From: Pelargonium tetragonum
Lineage: Eukaryota; Streptophyta; Magnoliopsida; Geraniales; Geraniaceae
Reading direction: 5' to 3'
Assembly (NCBI GenBank): GCA_036897445.1
Contig: JAYMTL010000013.1
Location: forward strand, 149,102-213,101
DNA length: 64,000 bases
Part shown: piece after piece, positions 37,335 through 49,724 of the stretch
Layout of the letters: each line of letters starts with the position of its first letter
Position numbering within the stretch: the stretch's first letter is position 1
Position numbers and translations under genes: made by a program
Notes under the pieces: model-generated
What the model was told of the DNA's origin: nothing
The model's database searches: none
Seen by the model: the letters and a program-made list of their open reading frames with translations, nothing else

Positions 37335-38329
37335 TTTTCCTTACCTGTACTTGCTTATAGGAATTCCCTTCGTTTATCTAAAAAAGAGAGATTCCTCAAA
37401 CCCTTACTCCAAGAATGGATACTTTATAAGGACTTACCTCTCCCTAATTTGATACAAAAGAGCCCACTCTAGACTTATTTGTAAAAGAAAAAAAAATTAG
37501 ACAAAAATAAAGGAAGAATACCTGTATAAAAAGAAGTTTTAGAATTTTTAGGGGAAGTTTATCTTTGTTTGTAGTACTCTATTTTACCTCAGCTTATTAA
37601 CATATGATAGTAATTTCGGATAAATTCTTCTCGGTTATAAGGAAAGGGATCCTAAAAAGGGCTTTCTTGGGCTCAAGAATCTCACTCTTTGTTTAAAGTT
37701 TCATATAAAATATTAACAAAGTAAAAAGGAACCCCTGTTTAGGCATTTATTATCTTATTTATCTACTCAAATTTCTAGCACCTAACGGGGTTTTCTTAGG
37801 ATTCAGAAAGTCTCTTTAACCTTCTTTATAAAGTGTTTTCCTTGATCGACTTTTTTTGTACAAATAGCGCTGCGGCACTCGAGAATAAGTCTAAAAAAAG
37901 AGTTAGTAGATAAAGGTTACTCTGTCACGTGAGATATAGTTTGTGAAAATAGATAGTTTTTTGACCTAAGCTCAAGGCCTCCTGGTGTTGGTATTCAAAG
38001 CCAAACTAATTTTGAGTACTTATAGTCCTATTAAGAGTGTTTTACAGAACTTTTTATATTATACTACTACATTACAATTTTGTCATAGATTTAGTTAGAA
38101 ATTTTATTGAGAATTCCGCGCAATCGCGAGCTTTTATTCCTTGTGTTCACGGAATCCCTTCCGTTTTTAGAGCCCTTACTTAGATGGTTCACAAACCCAG
38201 TGCCCCTAGAGCCGCGTATTTCAAGATTTACCTATTAAACAACCCTTTTTCTAAAGTCAAGGCTTAGTAGTTAGAGAATCTACTTTAAAGGGGTCCTTAC
38301 AGGCTTCTTCTATTTAGGATAAGAAATTG

Positions 38330-38372
38330 ATAGAAAGACTTATTAAAGATTGCCCCTAAAAACAAAAAAGGG
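38330..38372 (+). repeat. 43-bp exact direct repeat, copy 1
   Basis: These 43 bases recur without a mismatch on the same strand at 57722-57764. The shared part begins ATAGAAAGACTTATT and ends with an A-run and GGG. Similarity stops abruptly on both sides, with only a few matching A's beyond. It is the longest exact match that I found in the window, far above chance, so it is a recent duplication or a site used in recombination or insertion. Confidence 0.9.
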
Positions 38373-40627
38373 TAAAAACTTGTAGGCCTATAAGCACATC
38401 ATTACAGGGACCGTTTTTATCTGGTATCAGATGGAAGCCAAGCTCCTAAATAAAGAATAGAGGACCGGAATTTAGTCAAATTCATTTTTAGTATAACCTT
38501 CTTAAACTCTAGCAAGCATTTCAACAACCCCTTTTAAGCTTTATGAAGAAAATCTCAGTTACACAGATATATTTAAGGATAATAACTCTACTAATTCTTA
38601 ATCCTAGCTCCGGAAATACAAATAACGTTTTTATTGCAAAAGGTACACCCCCTGCGCTTAGAATCCTGTTTAAAATTTTAATAAATAAAGGAACCCCTAA
38701 ACTCAATTCTAAAGTCTTTTCTTAATTAGGTCAACAAGAGTTTTTTATAGCTAATACTTAGATTTTGGTTTCTTAGGTTCGTAATAATAAAATCAAGGAA
38801 TAAGAGAACTGTAAAGCTAAAGGGTTTCCCAGTTCAAGATAGTAATGAAGGCTTTAGTGAGTATAAAGAAGCGAAGCTGAGGTAAAGTCAATTTGTTTCT
38901 AGTAAATGAGGTAGAGTAGTGAAAGTCTGCTTTTTCTTTTAACGAATTACCTACGAAATGAAGTAAAAAAGGAGTCCGGAACTCTTTTCTAAATATCAAA
39001 GGAAGGGTTCTTTTTCATTTCCGTTGTTAAATCTCTTAGGAATATACAAGAGATTTGTCAATTTTAGAGGCTGTTCTTTCCTAACCAAATCTTAAAGAGA
39101 AGGTGGAGTCTATAACTAGTTAGCAGTCCTTTATTTCCGTTTTAGGGAGGAGTAAACAGGATTCTATTTTTTTATAAAGGTTCTGTAAAAGTAAGTCTTA
39201 AATCTCCGATAAAAAAAGAAAGGTATAGTAAATATAGATTCTAAAAACCTTTGACATACAACCACTTGAGAGATCTAAACTATAAAAGCAAGATTTTATA
39301 ATAACTAAGAACCTTTCTGAATTCCACAGTTTTCTTTATCTTAAGCCCTTTTTTTTTTGAAAAGTAACTCTTTGTTTATTCCTTAAAAGGGGGTTTAAGG
39401 CTATTATAAAGACAGGCATTTTGCAGAGAGTCTTGGATTTTATAAGGAAGTTTATTATAAGAAATGCTACCGGATAGGCTTTAATTAAAGAAAGGTTTTC
39501 AGGACAATTATAGAGTCTCCGTTAGATCAAGCCACAAAAAAGCACTTATGTCACAATAAAGGGTGGTACCCAATCTCTACTCTCTAGGAAACTTAGTTAC
39601 ATTAAACCAAGGGGAGCAACAAAAACCAAGACACTTAAGGGATTCCTTGTATTTTAGGACAAGGCCCCGGACTGCAGGAGCTTTTAAGTACTTGTTTTAT
39701 CGCGGAGCTTTCTTAGGTATTATTCAAGAAATATTGATAACTTACGGAAGTTTTTTAACTTTTTCCGGGACTTCTTAAAAATGAATTAAAGTTGTAAGGT
39801 CTGTTAGGAACGGCGGCTTGCTCTAATATTCGCTTATATAACATACTAGGAGTCTCTAAATAAACGAGGTGTGACTTTGTACCTTTCACCGGAAAGTGCT
39901 TAATTCTACTTTGATCCAGATAAGGTACATAATTAAAAGTTACAGAATATCTATAAGAATCACATAAGATCCAGTTGATAAGCTTGACCCACTGCCCAAA
40001 ATGAGGGTCCTTAGTAGCAACATTTTTAATCTCAGTCCTGTGTTGTCCCAGATTCGGCACACCTTGTTGAATTAATCCTTTCTGGGATAAGCCCTTACCC
40101 TATTTTCACTGCGAGTTCAGCACGGGGACCTATACTGTATTTACAATTAAAATGAAGCGGGGTCTTAGTGACACTTTCCCTTGAATATTGATAAAAAAAA
40201 CTGCACAAGATGATAAAGAACCTAAGTGTATTCCCCAAGTTTCTCCTATAAAGCTCTACTTGAAAAACCTGCAAGACTTTTTTAAAAAGATTCTGGTTAG
40301 AGTACACAGGTATTATAGATTTCAGTGTTACTTTTTTTGCTTTAGTTCTAAGGTTTGTTTCCTAAAAAATTTAGGTGTTGTTATACAAATTTAAAGCTGT
40401 TAACCCGTAATAGCAGTAAGCAGAAAAGTTTCTCTTTTTTATTTCTATTTATTTGTAGGCTAGTCTTTCTTTCTGGCTCAAGTGGGTCGTTTACAACAAG
40501 CTTTTTTATGAGTCCTCAATCCTTTGTCTATTACGAGCGCGAGGGAGCTCCTTACCGTATCAATTTCCCTTGCGGGAATCCTATACTATAGATTTTGGGT
40601 TTTTTAAAAGGAGGCCCTTTTGAACAG

Positions 40628-40669
40628 GAGGGCCTTGCTCAATAAATAAGTGTAATTAATAAGGCCCTC
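40628..40669. other. 9-bp perfect hairpin arms, GAGGGCCTT
   Basis: GAGGGCCTT (40628-40636) and its exact reverse complement (40661-40669) are separated by 24 A/T-rich bases. A related GGAGGCCC lies just upstream at about 40610. This is one of the strongest G/C stems in the window. It has no T-run and is not placed next to a gene. Confidence 0.6.
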
Positions 40670-41261
40670 TTCGATCAAGTTAAAACCAGAATCTCTAAAG
40701 AATCCACTGGCTTGATATACCTCATTTAGTCAATACTAGACTCTTTTATTACTTCTGAAGTAGCCCCGTACAACAATAAGGATTACCCTTAATAACCAAA
40801 CTTGAGTAATCTCTAAACCCTTGTAGTATCCAAAAGTTACCTTCAAGTACTGAATTTCAAAACAAGCTAAAAAACAGGGGATCCCTGAAAAAGCAAGCAG
40901 CTGTCGCGGAATAAAAATTTATTGAGCCCAATTTAGACTATATTAAATAGAAAGAGAGTCTCTCAGAATCGTTATTTAGCTAATACATTTTTGGCTTACC
41001 CGCGTGAATAACAAAAGGAAATCCGTAGTAGTTAATTAGAATAGAAAAGACATAGGTTCAAGTCTTGTGGTATGGGTGGTCTAGAATTTACTCGGATAAT
41101 TTGAGATAGACCCTTCTTATAATTATAAAGTCTAGTAAACTCGTAGGGTCTTAGCAATATAAAGAATAATCTGTAAATCTTAAATAAAAATAGGTCCTGA
41201 ACTACAGCTTCAAAAAGGATAGTATTTCGCCACACTTTAGTTGAGTTAAAGAAATTTTTTA

Positions 41262-41305
41262 CCCCTGCTGTTTATATAAATTTCTTCCTCAAAATCTATG
41301 ACTAA
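41262..41305 (+). repeat. Partial copy of the CTGTTTACTA element
   Basis: TTACCCCTGCTGTTTAT followed by CTTCCTCAAAATCTATGA matches the order of boxes in the elements at 11042 and 12088. It lacks the upstream 13-mer. Similarity is moderate, so this is a weak assignment. Confidence 0.3.
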
Positions 41306-41764
41306 GACTTTATATATATTTTTTTGTAGAACTAAGGGGTTTTCTTTTCTTTCTAACAAAAAACTTACTTGTAATTATAAAGGACTTAGGGATATTATAT
41401 ACTTTAGATCCAACCTATTCTCTGTTTCGCCTTAAGCGCCTTATCTTAGAACTCTACTTTTGTAACCTAGGTCAAAGGAACGTTTTCTTTTTAGAGTTAA
41501 ATCCGAGTTTTCAGAATATCGAGACTTTACATATTTTTATCTTATTAATTAGGCTGCAGAGGAATCCCGGTGTTCAAGTAAAGCCCCCTTGGTTAAGAAA
41601 AACTTTTGGTAAGCCTCCTTATTCGTGCATTAAAAGCTTGCTTAGGACATACCCCTTGTTTTTTCCGTTTTATGAATAAAACGAATTCTGCAAGTGAAAT
41701 AACAGAAAACGGGGCCTGTATATTAACGGGTTACTTTACACACTAAGTAGAGTTTTTCCCAGCC

Positions 41765-41790
41765 CCTGCTTTTGATCTGAAATTTGACTG
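41765..41790 (+). repeat. CCTGCTTTT...TGAAATTTGA element, copy 2
   Basis: It shares the boxes CCTGCTTTT and TGAAATTTGA with the element at 22175, in the same order and at nearly the same spacing. Sequence beyond the boxes is diverged. Confidence 0.4.
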
Positions 41791-41886
41791 GACATGTACT
41801 TACAAGGATAATTCTGAGTTAGAAGTAGATTTGCATAAGAGGAGGGGCAGCCTAAGACAATTCGGAGCTTTTTTACTATATGTATT

Positions 41887-41914
41887 GGACTTTCCCTAAG
41901 GAAGTCCTTTTTTT
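41887..41914 (+). terminator. Terminator-like hairpin plus T-run
   Basis: GGACTT and AAGTCC form a stem around a nine-base centre (41887-41907), extendable with one bulge, and seven T's follow at once (41908-41914). This is the form of a factor-independent terminator or of an organellar RNA 3'-end hairpin. No gene precedes it, and the window contains many GGACT/AGTCC motifs near A/T runs, so chance or repeat origin is as likely as function. Confidence 0.3.
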
Positions 41915-43146
41915 AAGAGAGCCTTTTTTTTTTATTAGTTTTCTATATAATATAAGTAGGCTAAAATTTCTGGGAAACAAGCATTTGGAGAACTCCCTTT
42001 CTAAAAATAGACTGCGCTTTATAATACAACTAGTGATTTCTCCTTTTAAAACCAGGGGCACCTTACTGGGTATGTAATAACTAAGAAATCGTGTGAAATT
42101 TTTGTAGTATATAGTCTAAAAATAGAGGAGTGTCGTAGGATTACTATTTTTATGGTTTGATATTATCCAAGTCCTAAGGGGTTAAGGGGTCCTTTTAAAG
42201 CAAATTATAACGTACGGAAAAAGGCATACAATTGGTTTAGCTCTCTGCGCACTTCTTGCGTTTATACCTTAAGAAGTTAAAAGACTATACTAGTTTTAAC
42301 AAGCATGGGCTAGTTTATTTTCAGAACTTGAACAGGTGTAAGAGATCTAATATAAAGTAACAAAATTATTTTATACTTCCTTTATTTTTCATTTTAAAGA
42401 AAGGGAAGAAATCCTATATAGGAAAACAAAAAAAGGTACCCCCCTCTTAGAAGGGGTTTCCTTAAACTTTTTATCTTTCCTTTATTGGGCTAGCGGAGTC
42501 TAAATCGTGAAACTTTACTTTAAAAGAGTCTTTCCGAAAAGTTTATTAGTATCCGGTGGCTTAAACGGAAAGTAATTTGTACTCCTAAGCAGGGTTCCTA
42601 AGGGTAGTTATTAAAAAAAAGTCAAGAAGAAAGGGGCCCACTGAAATTCCTAATACAAGGAGAAAGAGCCGCTAATAGATGCTTAGTATCTGCTGTACTC
42701 GTATAGTAGGATAAGATTTACTTAGAAAAAAGGAAGAAATTCTAAGATAATAAAACCAGTGAATTTCGTATAAACAGGGCATTCTTTCATTAGTAAGTTT
42801 GATGGGCGATTGCACTTAACCGGATCCTGGATTCTTGGTATATAATAAAAATCTAAGAAGAGAGCATATACTTTTTTACGTGACGGGTTTTTTCTTCTAC
42901 TTTTTGCGGCGAAGTAAACTAAAATTATCTTTCCTAAATTATGCGTTTATTCTTTCCTTTTTTAGACCTCTGTTTTCCTTGCCCAAAAAAGTTTCTTTGG
43001 TATGTATTACTTATAGAAAATAAAAAAATGCAACCAAAGACTATAGCAAGAATCAATTTCCTTTATCAAGTTCTGATTAGTTTTTTCTATATTGAACTTC
43101 AAACTCTATGTACTGGCCCAATGTGTGTCTAGAAAAGCGCGCCTTT

Positions 43147-43220
43147 TTCGTTTGATTTCAAGTGGTTAGAGCACGGGTTCGTGGAATTCGCATGTAAAGG
43201 TTCAAGTCTAGTCAGTTAAG
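43147..43220 (+). tRNA. trnH: tRNA-His(GUG)-like cloverleaf
   Basis: A full cloverleaf can be drawn at exact class I spacing. Acceptor pairs 5 of 7, D stem 3 of 4 with loop AAGTGGTTA, and anticodon stem 5 of 5 (CGGGT/ATTCG, two G-U) around TCGTGGA (anticodon GUG). The variable loop is CATGT, the T stem 3 of 5, and the T-loop TTCAAGT. The AAGTGG, GUG and CATG features match plastid-type tRNA-His. Against function: position 33 is C rather than U, the T stem is weak, and no CCA or clear G-1:C73 is present. It is the most complete tRNA structure here with the Met-type one; working gene and recent pseudogene are both possible. Confidence 0.6.
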
Positions 43221-45789
43221 GTCTTTTACGAAACACTTCATTATCAAAAATGAGGATTCTCAAGAATCCCAGCTAGTATAATAGTTTGATTTCAGCGAAC
43301 TATCTATCATGATACTTTCCGTTTTTCTCGATACTTGCCCTAGTAAATCTTGGTCTGCATATTGAGTATAGCACGGGAGCTCCTTATAAACCTCAGAAGT
43401 TTATTTGTTTATAGTGTCTATAACAAGTAAGTCTTCTCCGTTTAGCAAAAAAGCTAACAAATTTAATAGAGGTTCTTTTTAAGAGTTATCAGAATTTGTA
43501 CTTTCTTTCATAAAAAGGAGTTTAGCATTATCTCAAAAATCTTTCTATAGTATGGCTCGCGTGTACCCTGTCTTTCCCCTTTCTATGAGTGAAGAACCTG
43601 GTGCTGCTAGGAAAACCTTATGAGTTAGACATGAAAAGTTAAAAGATCTTTCATTCAACTGCTAGAGCATTAGAGGGAAGTTTATCTAGTATAATTACAA
43701 GCTGCATTTTTTTATAATTGTTTCAAAATAAGGAAGGTCTTTCAAATAATTACTAAAGAATATCCAGTCTTAAATCAGCTTTTTTACTAAAGCAAAATCA
43801 GGGAAATAATTAGGATACATATCCCTTACATAAAGTAAACTCCAAGTCCTTCGTTATCTACTTAAAAATCCTTCGAACAACAACTTATAAATGAGCTAGC
43901 TTAAAACGTCTTGTTATTTAGTAAAACTCTTTTTCTGCTCAGTGTCTGATCTATAAAATTTAGTCAACTTTCTTTTTATATATCACTTAAGGGTTACCCA
44001 CATTAGACTTTAGTTCACTCCTTTTTTATTCATCCACAAATTACCTTTCACTATAAAGAAAGTAGTCTTTAACCCTTCCCTTAATCCAACAAAAATGTAA
44101 ACTAACTTATTTGTATTTTTCAAAGATCTCAGAACAAAAGGGAGTCCTTCTTAAACGAATACCCGGATTCTTTAGATTAGGCCCCGAAAGAGGAACACTT
44201 TGAAATATATAATCAACAAGTAGTCGCTGGCTTAAGAAAACTCATACGGGAGCCTCTTGCAAAAATAAAGATATCAACAGCTATGAAAAAGACTAATACT
44301 ATACTGAGTTTTAGACTTAACATCCGAAATGAAAAATATCCGTAAGGAAGATTAGCAGCTACTCATATTTATTTATCGGCAACTTACTCTGGCTGGTAAT
44401 CAGTCTTAAATTTACGTAATGTATATAATAAAATATAGGATCCGGCAAAGAAACTTATTTGGATTTTTGTTAGGTAACTCCTTAATAAAGTAGCTAGCTT
44501 CACAGTTAAATAAACTTTAACTTAATGGGGGTGGACTCTTCCTTTTCAATCAAACAAAAAGGGTTTTTTAGTATCTACCCAAGGCAAGAAAGAGACTCCC
44601 GGTTTTATTATTTAAGCTCAAAAATATACCCGAAAACCCCAAGTAAAGATCCCTAAAAATAGACTTTTTTTTAAGGATTCCTTTAATGAGTCTAAAAAGA
44701 GCAAGAGACTGAGGAGGCTATTTGCTTCTAGTTTATCAAGGTTCTAAAGTTCTGTATTTTTAAACTATAGACTACAAGGAGAATCTTTTATTAACCTTAA
44801 TATCTCTAGTTCCAAAGCTAAATGCGATAAGGGATAAAGAGATTAAATAGAAGCACTTTATACTTTTCATTTAGAACAATAAGTTAAACGCGCATAGGCA
44901 AAAGAAGCACACTTACTTTACTCCTTTTTTAGTCTGTCTAACGCCCAGAAGCCCTCCTTGGCTAGAGTAGGACTAGATCCCTTCCTAAAGACCTGTGAAG
45001 AAGTGCTATCCGACAAAGAGAGAGTACCCGTCTGGATAAAAAGTACTAAATATTTAATCAATTAGCTAATATATCAGACCCTGAGAAGGCCACTCTGCCT
45101 GTAATATGCAGGTAAAACGACTACTGGTAAGGCTTCCGGTTTCTCATGGAAGGTTAAAATTCGAACCCTTACTAAATTTGTTTTTGCACTCGGAAACGCT
45201 GGATCTAAAAACATCACGTTACTGTTTACTTTTTGTTTATTTTCATAACTTTTCTGAGAAAAACCAAACTTAAAAAAGACGACCCCGAGGTATAATAAGC
45301 CCACTTCGGAAACTATAGCTTATTGAGCTAACTGAGTATCTATCTAAATTCATATACGAAATATCTAGTATTAAATTTTATCTTAAGAGCCTACGATCTC
45401 CTTTGCGAGTCATCTTGGACTTCTAAAAGGCAATATCCCTCTAGCGTTAATATATCTTTCCATAAGCAGCTGGGTAGAAATTTTTAATTGGTGTAGCTTA
45501 ATATTCTTGTATTTAAACACGGGTCTACTACCTAAAAGTACATAAGGATTTCTCGAGCATGCATCTCTGAGGTTTTTGCTAATAGCTTAACTTTAGGGTA
45601 GCAACCCAAGAGGAAAGTTTCAAATGAGAGACCTACACGCTTGTATCCTACGGAGCTCCTTCTCCTTATTTATCTCTCCTTATCGACGAATACTTTGTAA
45701 AAACCCTTTGATTTAATCTTGGTTTACTTCTGTAGCTATCCTCCTGGGCGAATCTTGATCTAAATACTGATTGCTATTTTCGTTTATAT
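43221..45789. other. Gene-free background DNA
   Basis: No gene was recognised. The 45074-45304 minus frame (76 codons) has no motif. A T-arm-like GGGTTCGAAT on the minus strand near 45165 lacks a D arm at any usual distance. A GGAGTCC motif lies at 44141-44147. Confidence 0.45.
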
Positions 45790-45863
45790 TAGATACTACT
45801 CGATTTGAACCAACGACTCTCGCCGTAAGAAAGCAAGGACTCTAACCACTGAGTTAGGTGTAA
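45790..45863 (-). tRNA. tRNA-Met-type body with a Lys(CUU) anticodon
   Basis: The minus strand matches plastid-type elongator tRNA-Met from position 8 to 60: TAACTCAGTGGTTAGAGT, then GCTTTCTTACGGCG, GAGTC and TTGGTTCAAAT. Anticodon loop TTCTTAC carries CUU where Met tRNA has CAU, a single-base difference. D stem is 4 of 4, the anticodon stem 5 of 5 and extendable to 6 because of one extra base before it, T stem 4 of 5. The acceptor is poor, 3 of 7. U33 and A37 are present. It is clearly tRNA-derived; the acceptor damage and the altered anticodon suggest decay, but a recoded Lys tRNA cannot be ruled out from sequence alone. Confidence 0.75.
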
Positions 45864-47699
45864 AGGGGTCCCGCTCACTATCTCTAAAGTAGGGAACTTT
45901 ATTAACTATTTTATATAATTACGAAGAAAATACTAGAAGGCAGGAAAAAGGTTTCAATACCTATAACTGTAAAAGCTATCTAGAGACTCTAAACTGAGCA
46001 GATCTTCTCTAATACTACGAATAGTCGCTATCTTATACTTTTTCCACCCTTGATCAGCTGGTAAGAATAATAAGCTATGTAATACAAACTCGATAAGTAA
46101 AAAGTACAAGTAATTTTCTTTAATTATTAAGGGCTCAGGAAGATTCATATGAGAGAATATGACGCAGACTTTGCCAACAGTTAAAAAGAGTTTGAGTATA
46201 AGACTTTTCTATTACAGGTAGGAACAAATCGCTAGTGTTGTATCTCATTTCCTATTAAATCCCCTGCCTCTGATAGAAGTGAAGTCCTGGTTTAGATATA
46301 ATACCCCTTATTATTTATGTAGATTATTAAATTCGGAAAAGCTGTAGATGCTCCTCTTAATTATCTTAATTAGAATTACGCAAAGCAAGATCCTATAACA
46401 AACAGTAGTATCAGGATTTTAATTATCTGAATTACCAAAACAATAACGGTCTAGACTTCAAAAGTCGGCCTTTCGATTTTCTCCTGCCCCAATAAGAGGA
46501 TTTCGTAGGTAGTTGTTCTCGTGATTCGTGAAAAACCATTCCTATTTAGTGTTAGTGGGAGCCTTTTTTATTACTTTACTCTCTTTTAGTACTTCTAAGT
46601 TTAGGGTAATTCAGAGTATCAAAAACTTTTGGAAAATTTTCTATACATTCCTAGAATTCCTCTTTTTCTGTTAGGGTAGAGACCTGGCCAGCTTGTAACG
46701 TAATTCGTTTTGTACTTTTTTATAACCAGTATATAAGGAGAACCTTGTATCCATAATAGAGTTATTCTGTAGGACCTGGTCAGCCTCTTGATTAAAAAAG
46801 AATTACTAAAACCTTAACGCTTACTTTTTACCGGCCTGGTACGAGTTTTATTCAAATGATTATAGCAAGTCAAGTATTCGGATAAAAGGTTAATTATCAA
46901 CAACAAAAATCTCTTTTATAGAGTATCCTTTATACTATAGTTTTTTATTTAAGGGGTTGCCCTTGCCCTAGTTAGAAAAAAAATCCTTGGAAAAGTTAAC
47001 ACCTTAAACTCCTAAAAGCATAAGATTACAAAATTAGAATCTTTATAGGCCCGTGTAAAAGTAATACCTTATGAACCCGTTAAAGGTAAAATAAAAGTAA
47101 ATACAGTATAATAAAACCTCGCAGTACTCAGTTGTCAAAACTTAATGTAACGAAATGTAGGACCCTCCTTTTTAATTCAACTTGCCATATTATTGTATGT
47201 TCACACAGGGATGCCTTTATTTAGTCTTTTTTTCTGAGTCGACTAATAATTAATATATTTTGTATTCCTTAAGCACTCTATTTTTGTTATTACAAAACTT
47301 AGATTCCCAGAGTCTTCTTTACACACGCGTTCTTTTTAGTAAGGTGCGGTGGCTGACAAAAACTACTAGTGGGCGTGCTTCTGTCGACTACATAATAGGA
47401 GTCTTCACTATTATGTACTGTACTGCAATATTGCGAACTAAAGAGCTCTTGCCGCTGATGACTAATTTAGACTACCGGTTGCACTAAGTCACTATCAGAA
47501 GAATGGACCTAGAAAGATTTTGATATGAGTGTATGATACTTGGCTGTTATATAGATGCTCCAGTAAGAAGCCACACCGATTAATAGAAACCTTAGGAAAA
47601 GATATATAGAGAATAAGAAGATAGGGGCAAGCATAAACTTTTTTAAGTGGGCGAATCTAAAAGGAGTCAAGCAATAGGATATTTTAATCCATTTCTTGT
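45864..47699. other. Gene-free background DNA
   Basis: Frames at 45954-46148 (minus) and 47260-47487 (plus) are short and unrecognised. I see nothing else in it. Confidence 0.45.
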
Positions 47700-47766
47700 A
47701 CTAGAATTGGGACTTGAACTCATGTCTTTCCGGTCTGAAGTGCCGTGGTTTTAACGAATAATAATA
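47700..47766 (-). pseudogene. tRNA-Glu-like relic
   Basis: The minus strand reads CGTTAAAACCACGG, CACTTCAGACCGG, then AAAGACATGAG and TTCAAGTCCCAA. It aligns along its length with mitochondrial tRNA-Glu (GGTTAGGACATCG, CTTTTCA, GAAGACACGGG, TTCGATTCCC). The anticodon region reads UUC or UCA depending on register, and only a three-pair CGG/CCG anticodon stem forms. The T stem pairs 3 of 5. The acceptor was not found. A decayed tRNA-Glu gene is the likeliest reading. A UCA anticodon would decode UGA, but the supporting stem is absent in that register. Confidence 0.45.
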
Positions 47767-49695
47767 GAGTCTCAGCTTGGTAGGCAGTTTATATCTCAAT
47801 TTCCGCTGCTTTCAGTAGGGTCTTCCGTTTTCGAGATCTTTTTATCTAAGTGATTCCAAGCTCGTCTAATTAGACTCATATGCCTTACTACAATAATACG
47901 AAAATGTATATATAACCTTTGGCAGACATTTAAGGACTCTTTTTTCAAGATTGCTCAACTGAACTTCCAACAGGAAAGCTAGTCCGAACCCTCTTTTCGA
48001 GTTATGGACTACGCTTTGTACCTTTAATCTTCTAGGAATCTTGATGAGCCACAATTGTAGTAATACGCTGCTAATTTTATTACTCAACGAGATAAATATC
48101 TGGTACTTGTAAATCCAAATTCGAATTTCTATTGTTCACCAAGCTCCATAGATTATAAGTCCTTCGACAGTAAAATTAGAGTAGCTACGAGCCAAAGTCA
48201 ACCCCTAAAACCTAAAAAGAGCCCACTTAATACTTCGTTAAAAGTTATAAGATTTTTTCTTTGAGTTCTGGAGACATACAACTAAAAGAAAGTCTTGCGT
48301 AAGTGGCTGTGTAAGTTCATCAGGTGTATACTTACTTTGGTAGGTAGTAAGTTTTTATGAGTAAAAAGGGAGCTACAAGAAGTACTCAGGAATAATTAGG
48401 ACCTAAATCTACTAAATCTAAATGTCGGCTCCTATACGATGAACAGCCTCTGCTAAGAGATGTTAAAAACGAATATAGTTTATAAAAGGATGGATACTCT
48501 TTGTCTTATCTGTCATAACAGTATCTAGTGGAACTTACATAGATCCCTTAAACTTAAAAAGTAGAGAACATTTATAAGAATTTTTATCGATTCAAATTGA
48601 CTAACCGAGTAAAAACCAAAGCTTTGCTTAAATTAACAGAGTAAGATTATAGAAATAGAATAAGCAGGAATGAAGCTTTAATGCTTGACTACCATTCTGA
48701 TTAAAAAATGCTATCTATTATGATTTATAACAAAAAAACCTTAAGGGCTGCCTGAGGTAATGCAATTAAGTATCTGATGAAAACAAATAGGATTCCGCGT
48801 GATTATTAAACTTTTCTTTACTCAAGTAATTTACAAAGGTATCTAGATCCGTATAAAGTATAAGGCTTTTTTTAAAGCGTTCTTTAGATTCCTTTATTAG
48901 GTATTTAAGCCTTGTGTACTTCTATTTTATATAGTTAAGAATTATGACTTGACTCTTAATGTAATGGGATTATAAATTTTTGAAATCTAAGCGAGAATAA
49001 TACCTCAAGTTAGACGAATATCGCCCCAGATTATAACCTGTGGGTTAATGTAATAAAGTATTCCCATAGATATTTTTTAACAGTTGATATTATCAAAGAA
49101 AAAGAGACCCTCAAGAGGAGAGTGCTATTTTTTTCGTGTTTCATTTTATAGTATAGGAGGTACTCCTGTATTAATTTAGGGGTACCCCTTTAAGAGAAAG
49201 GTAAGGAAGATAAGTTTCTAACAAGGCTGCTGCTTGTTCTGTTAGTTTAGAGCTAATCTACTCATATCATAGGTTTTTCTTTCTAAAAGAGAAGTGACTA
49301 CTCGCGCTAGCCGGGTTTCTTAAGAGGAATCTACGAGCAAAGCCTCAAGTCAGGGTTCTCCGTAGTATAGAGAGTTCTTGTATTATAATGAGCTGTCGCC
49401 CTTTTATCTTGCACACCTACGAATAGCAAAACTAGTCAGCTGTATAAAGTTTTCAAGTTCTAGACTGGACTAGCAATCCGACTTACACTCTTAATTTTAA
49501 GGTCAAAGGCATTGGCTCTTAGATTAAGAAGAAAGTCTCAAACATCCTAGGTTTTGCCATGGAAAAGCAGTGAATAATAGAGTCTTGGGTAGGAAGTGGT
49601 ATGAAAGGTACTAAGATTACGGGAATAGTTTACATGGGCTATACTTCAGGAATATAAAAAGTACTTTAAACTAAATTAGTAATTGCATTTCATGT

Positions 49696-49724
49696 AGAGT
49701 CTCGATTTTTTCGAGAAGGACTCT
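49696..49724. other. Nested hairpin with GGACTCT-type arms
   Basis: Outer arms AGAGTC (49696-49701) and GACTCT (49719-49724) enclose inner TCGA/TCGA arms around a T-rich loop, with a four-base bulge on one side. Like the 24750 structure it uses the GAGTC motif as arm. Confidence 0.5.

Larger units (their letters stand above)
37335..43146. other. Gene-free background DNA with hairpins and a repeat copy
   Basis: Frames at 38543-38725 (plus, 60 codons, ATG start), 39755-40060 (minus, 101 codons) and 40095-40307 (minus, 70 codons, different frame) have no recognised family. The two minus frames are 34 bases apart and could be pieces of one broken frame, but no homology supports that. A GGAGTCC motif lies at 38971-38977. 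The 43-bp repeat, two hairpins and a T-arm-like GGTTCAAGTC at about 41051 are the other visible items. Confidence 0.4.

Noticed and set aside
39755-40307. Two adjacent minus-strand frames (101 and 70 codons) as one broken gene
   Set aside because: Different frames, no homology recognised in either part, and lengths within chance.
40990-41090. tRNA gene around AGGTTCAAGTC
   Set aside because: No D arm box at class I or class II spacing.
45120-45260. Minus-strand tRNA around GGGTTCGAAT
   Set aside because: The T-arm-like box stands alone; no D arm or anticodon stem could be placed.
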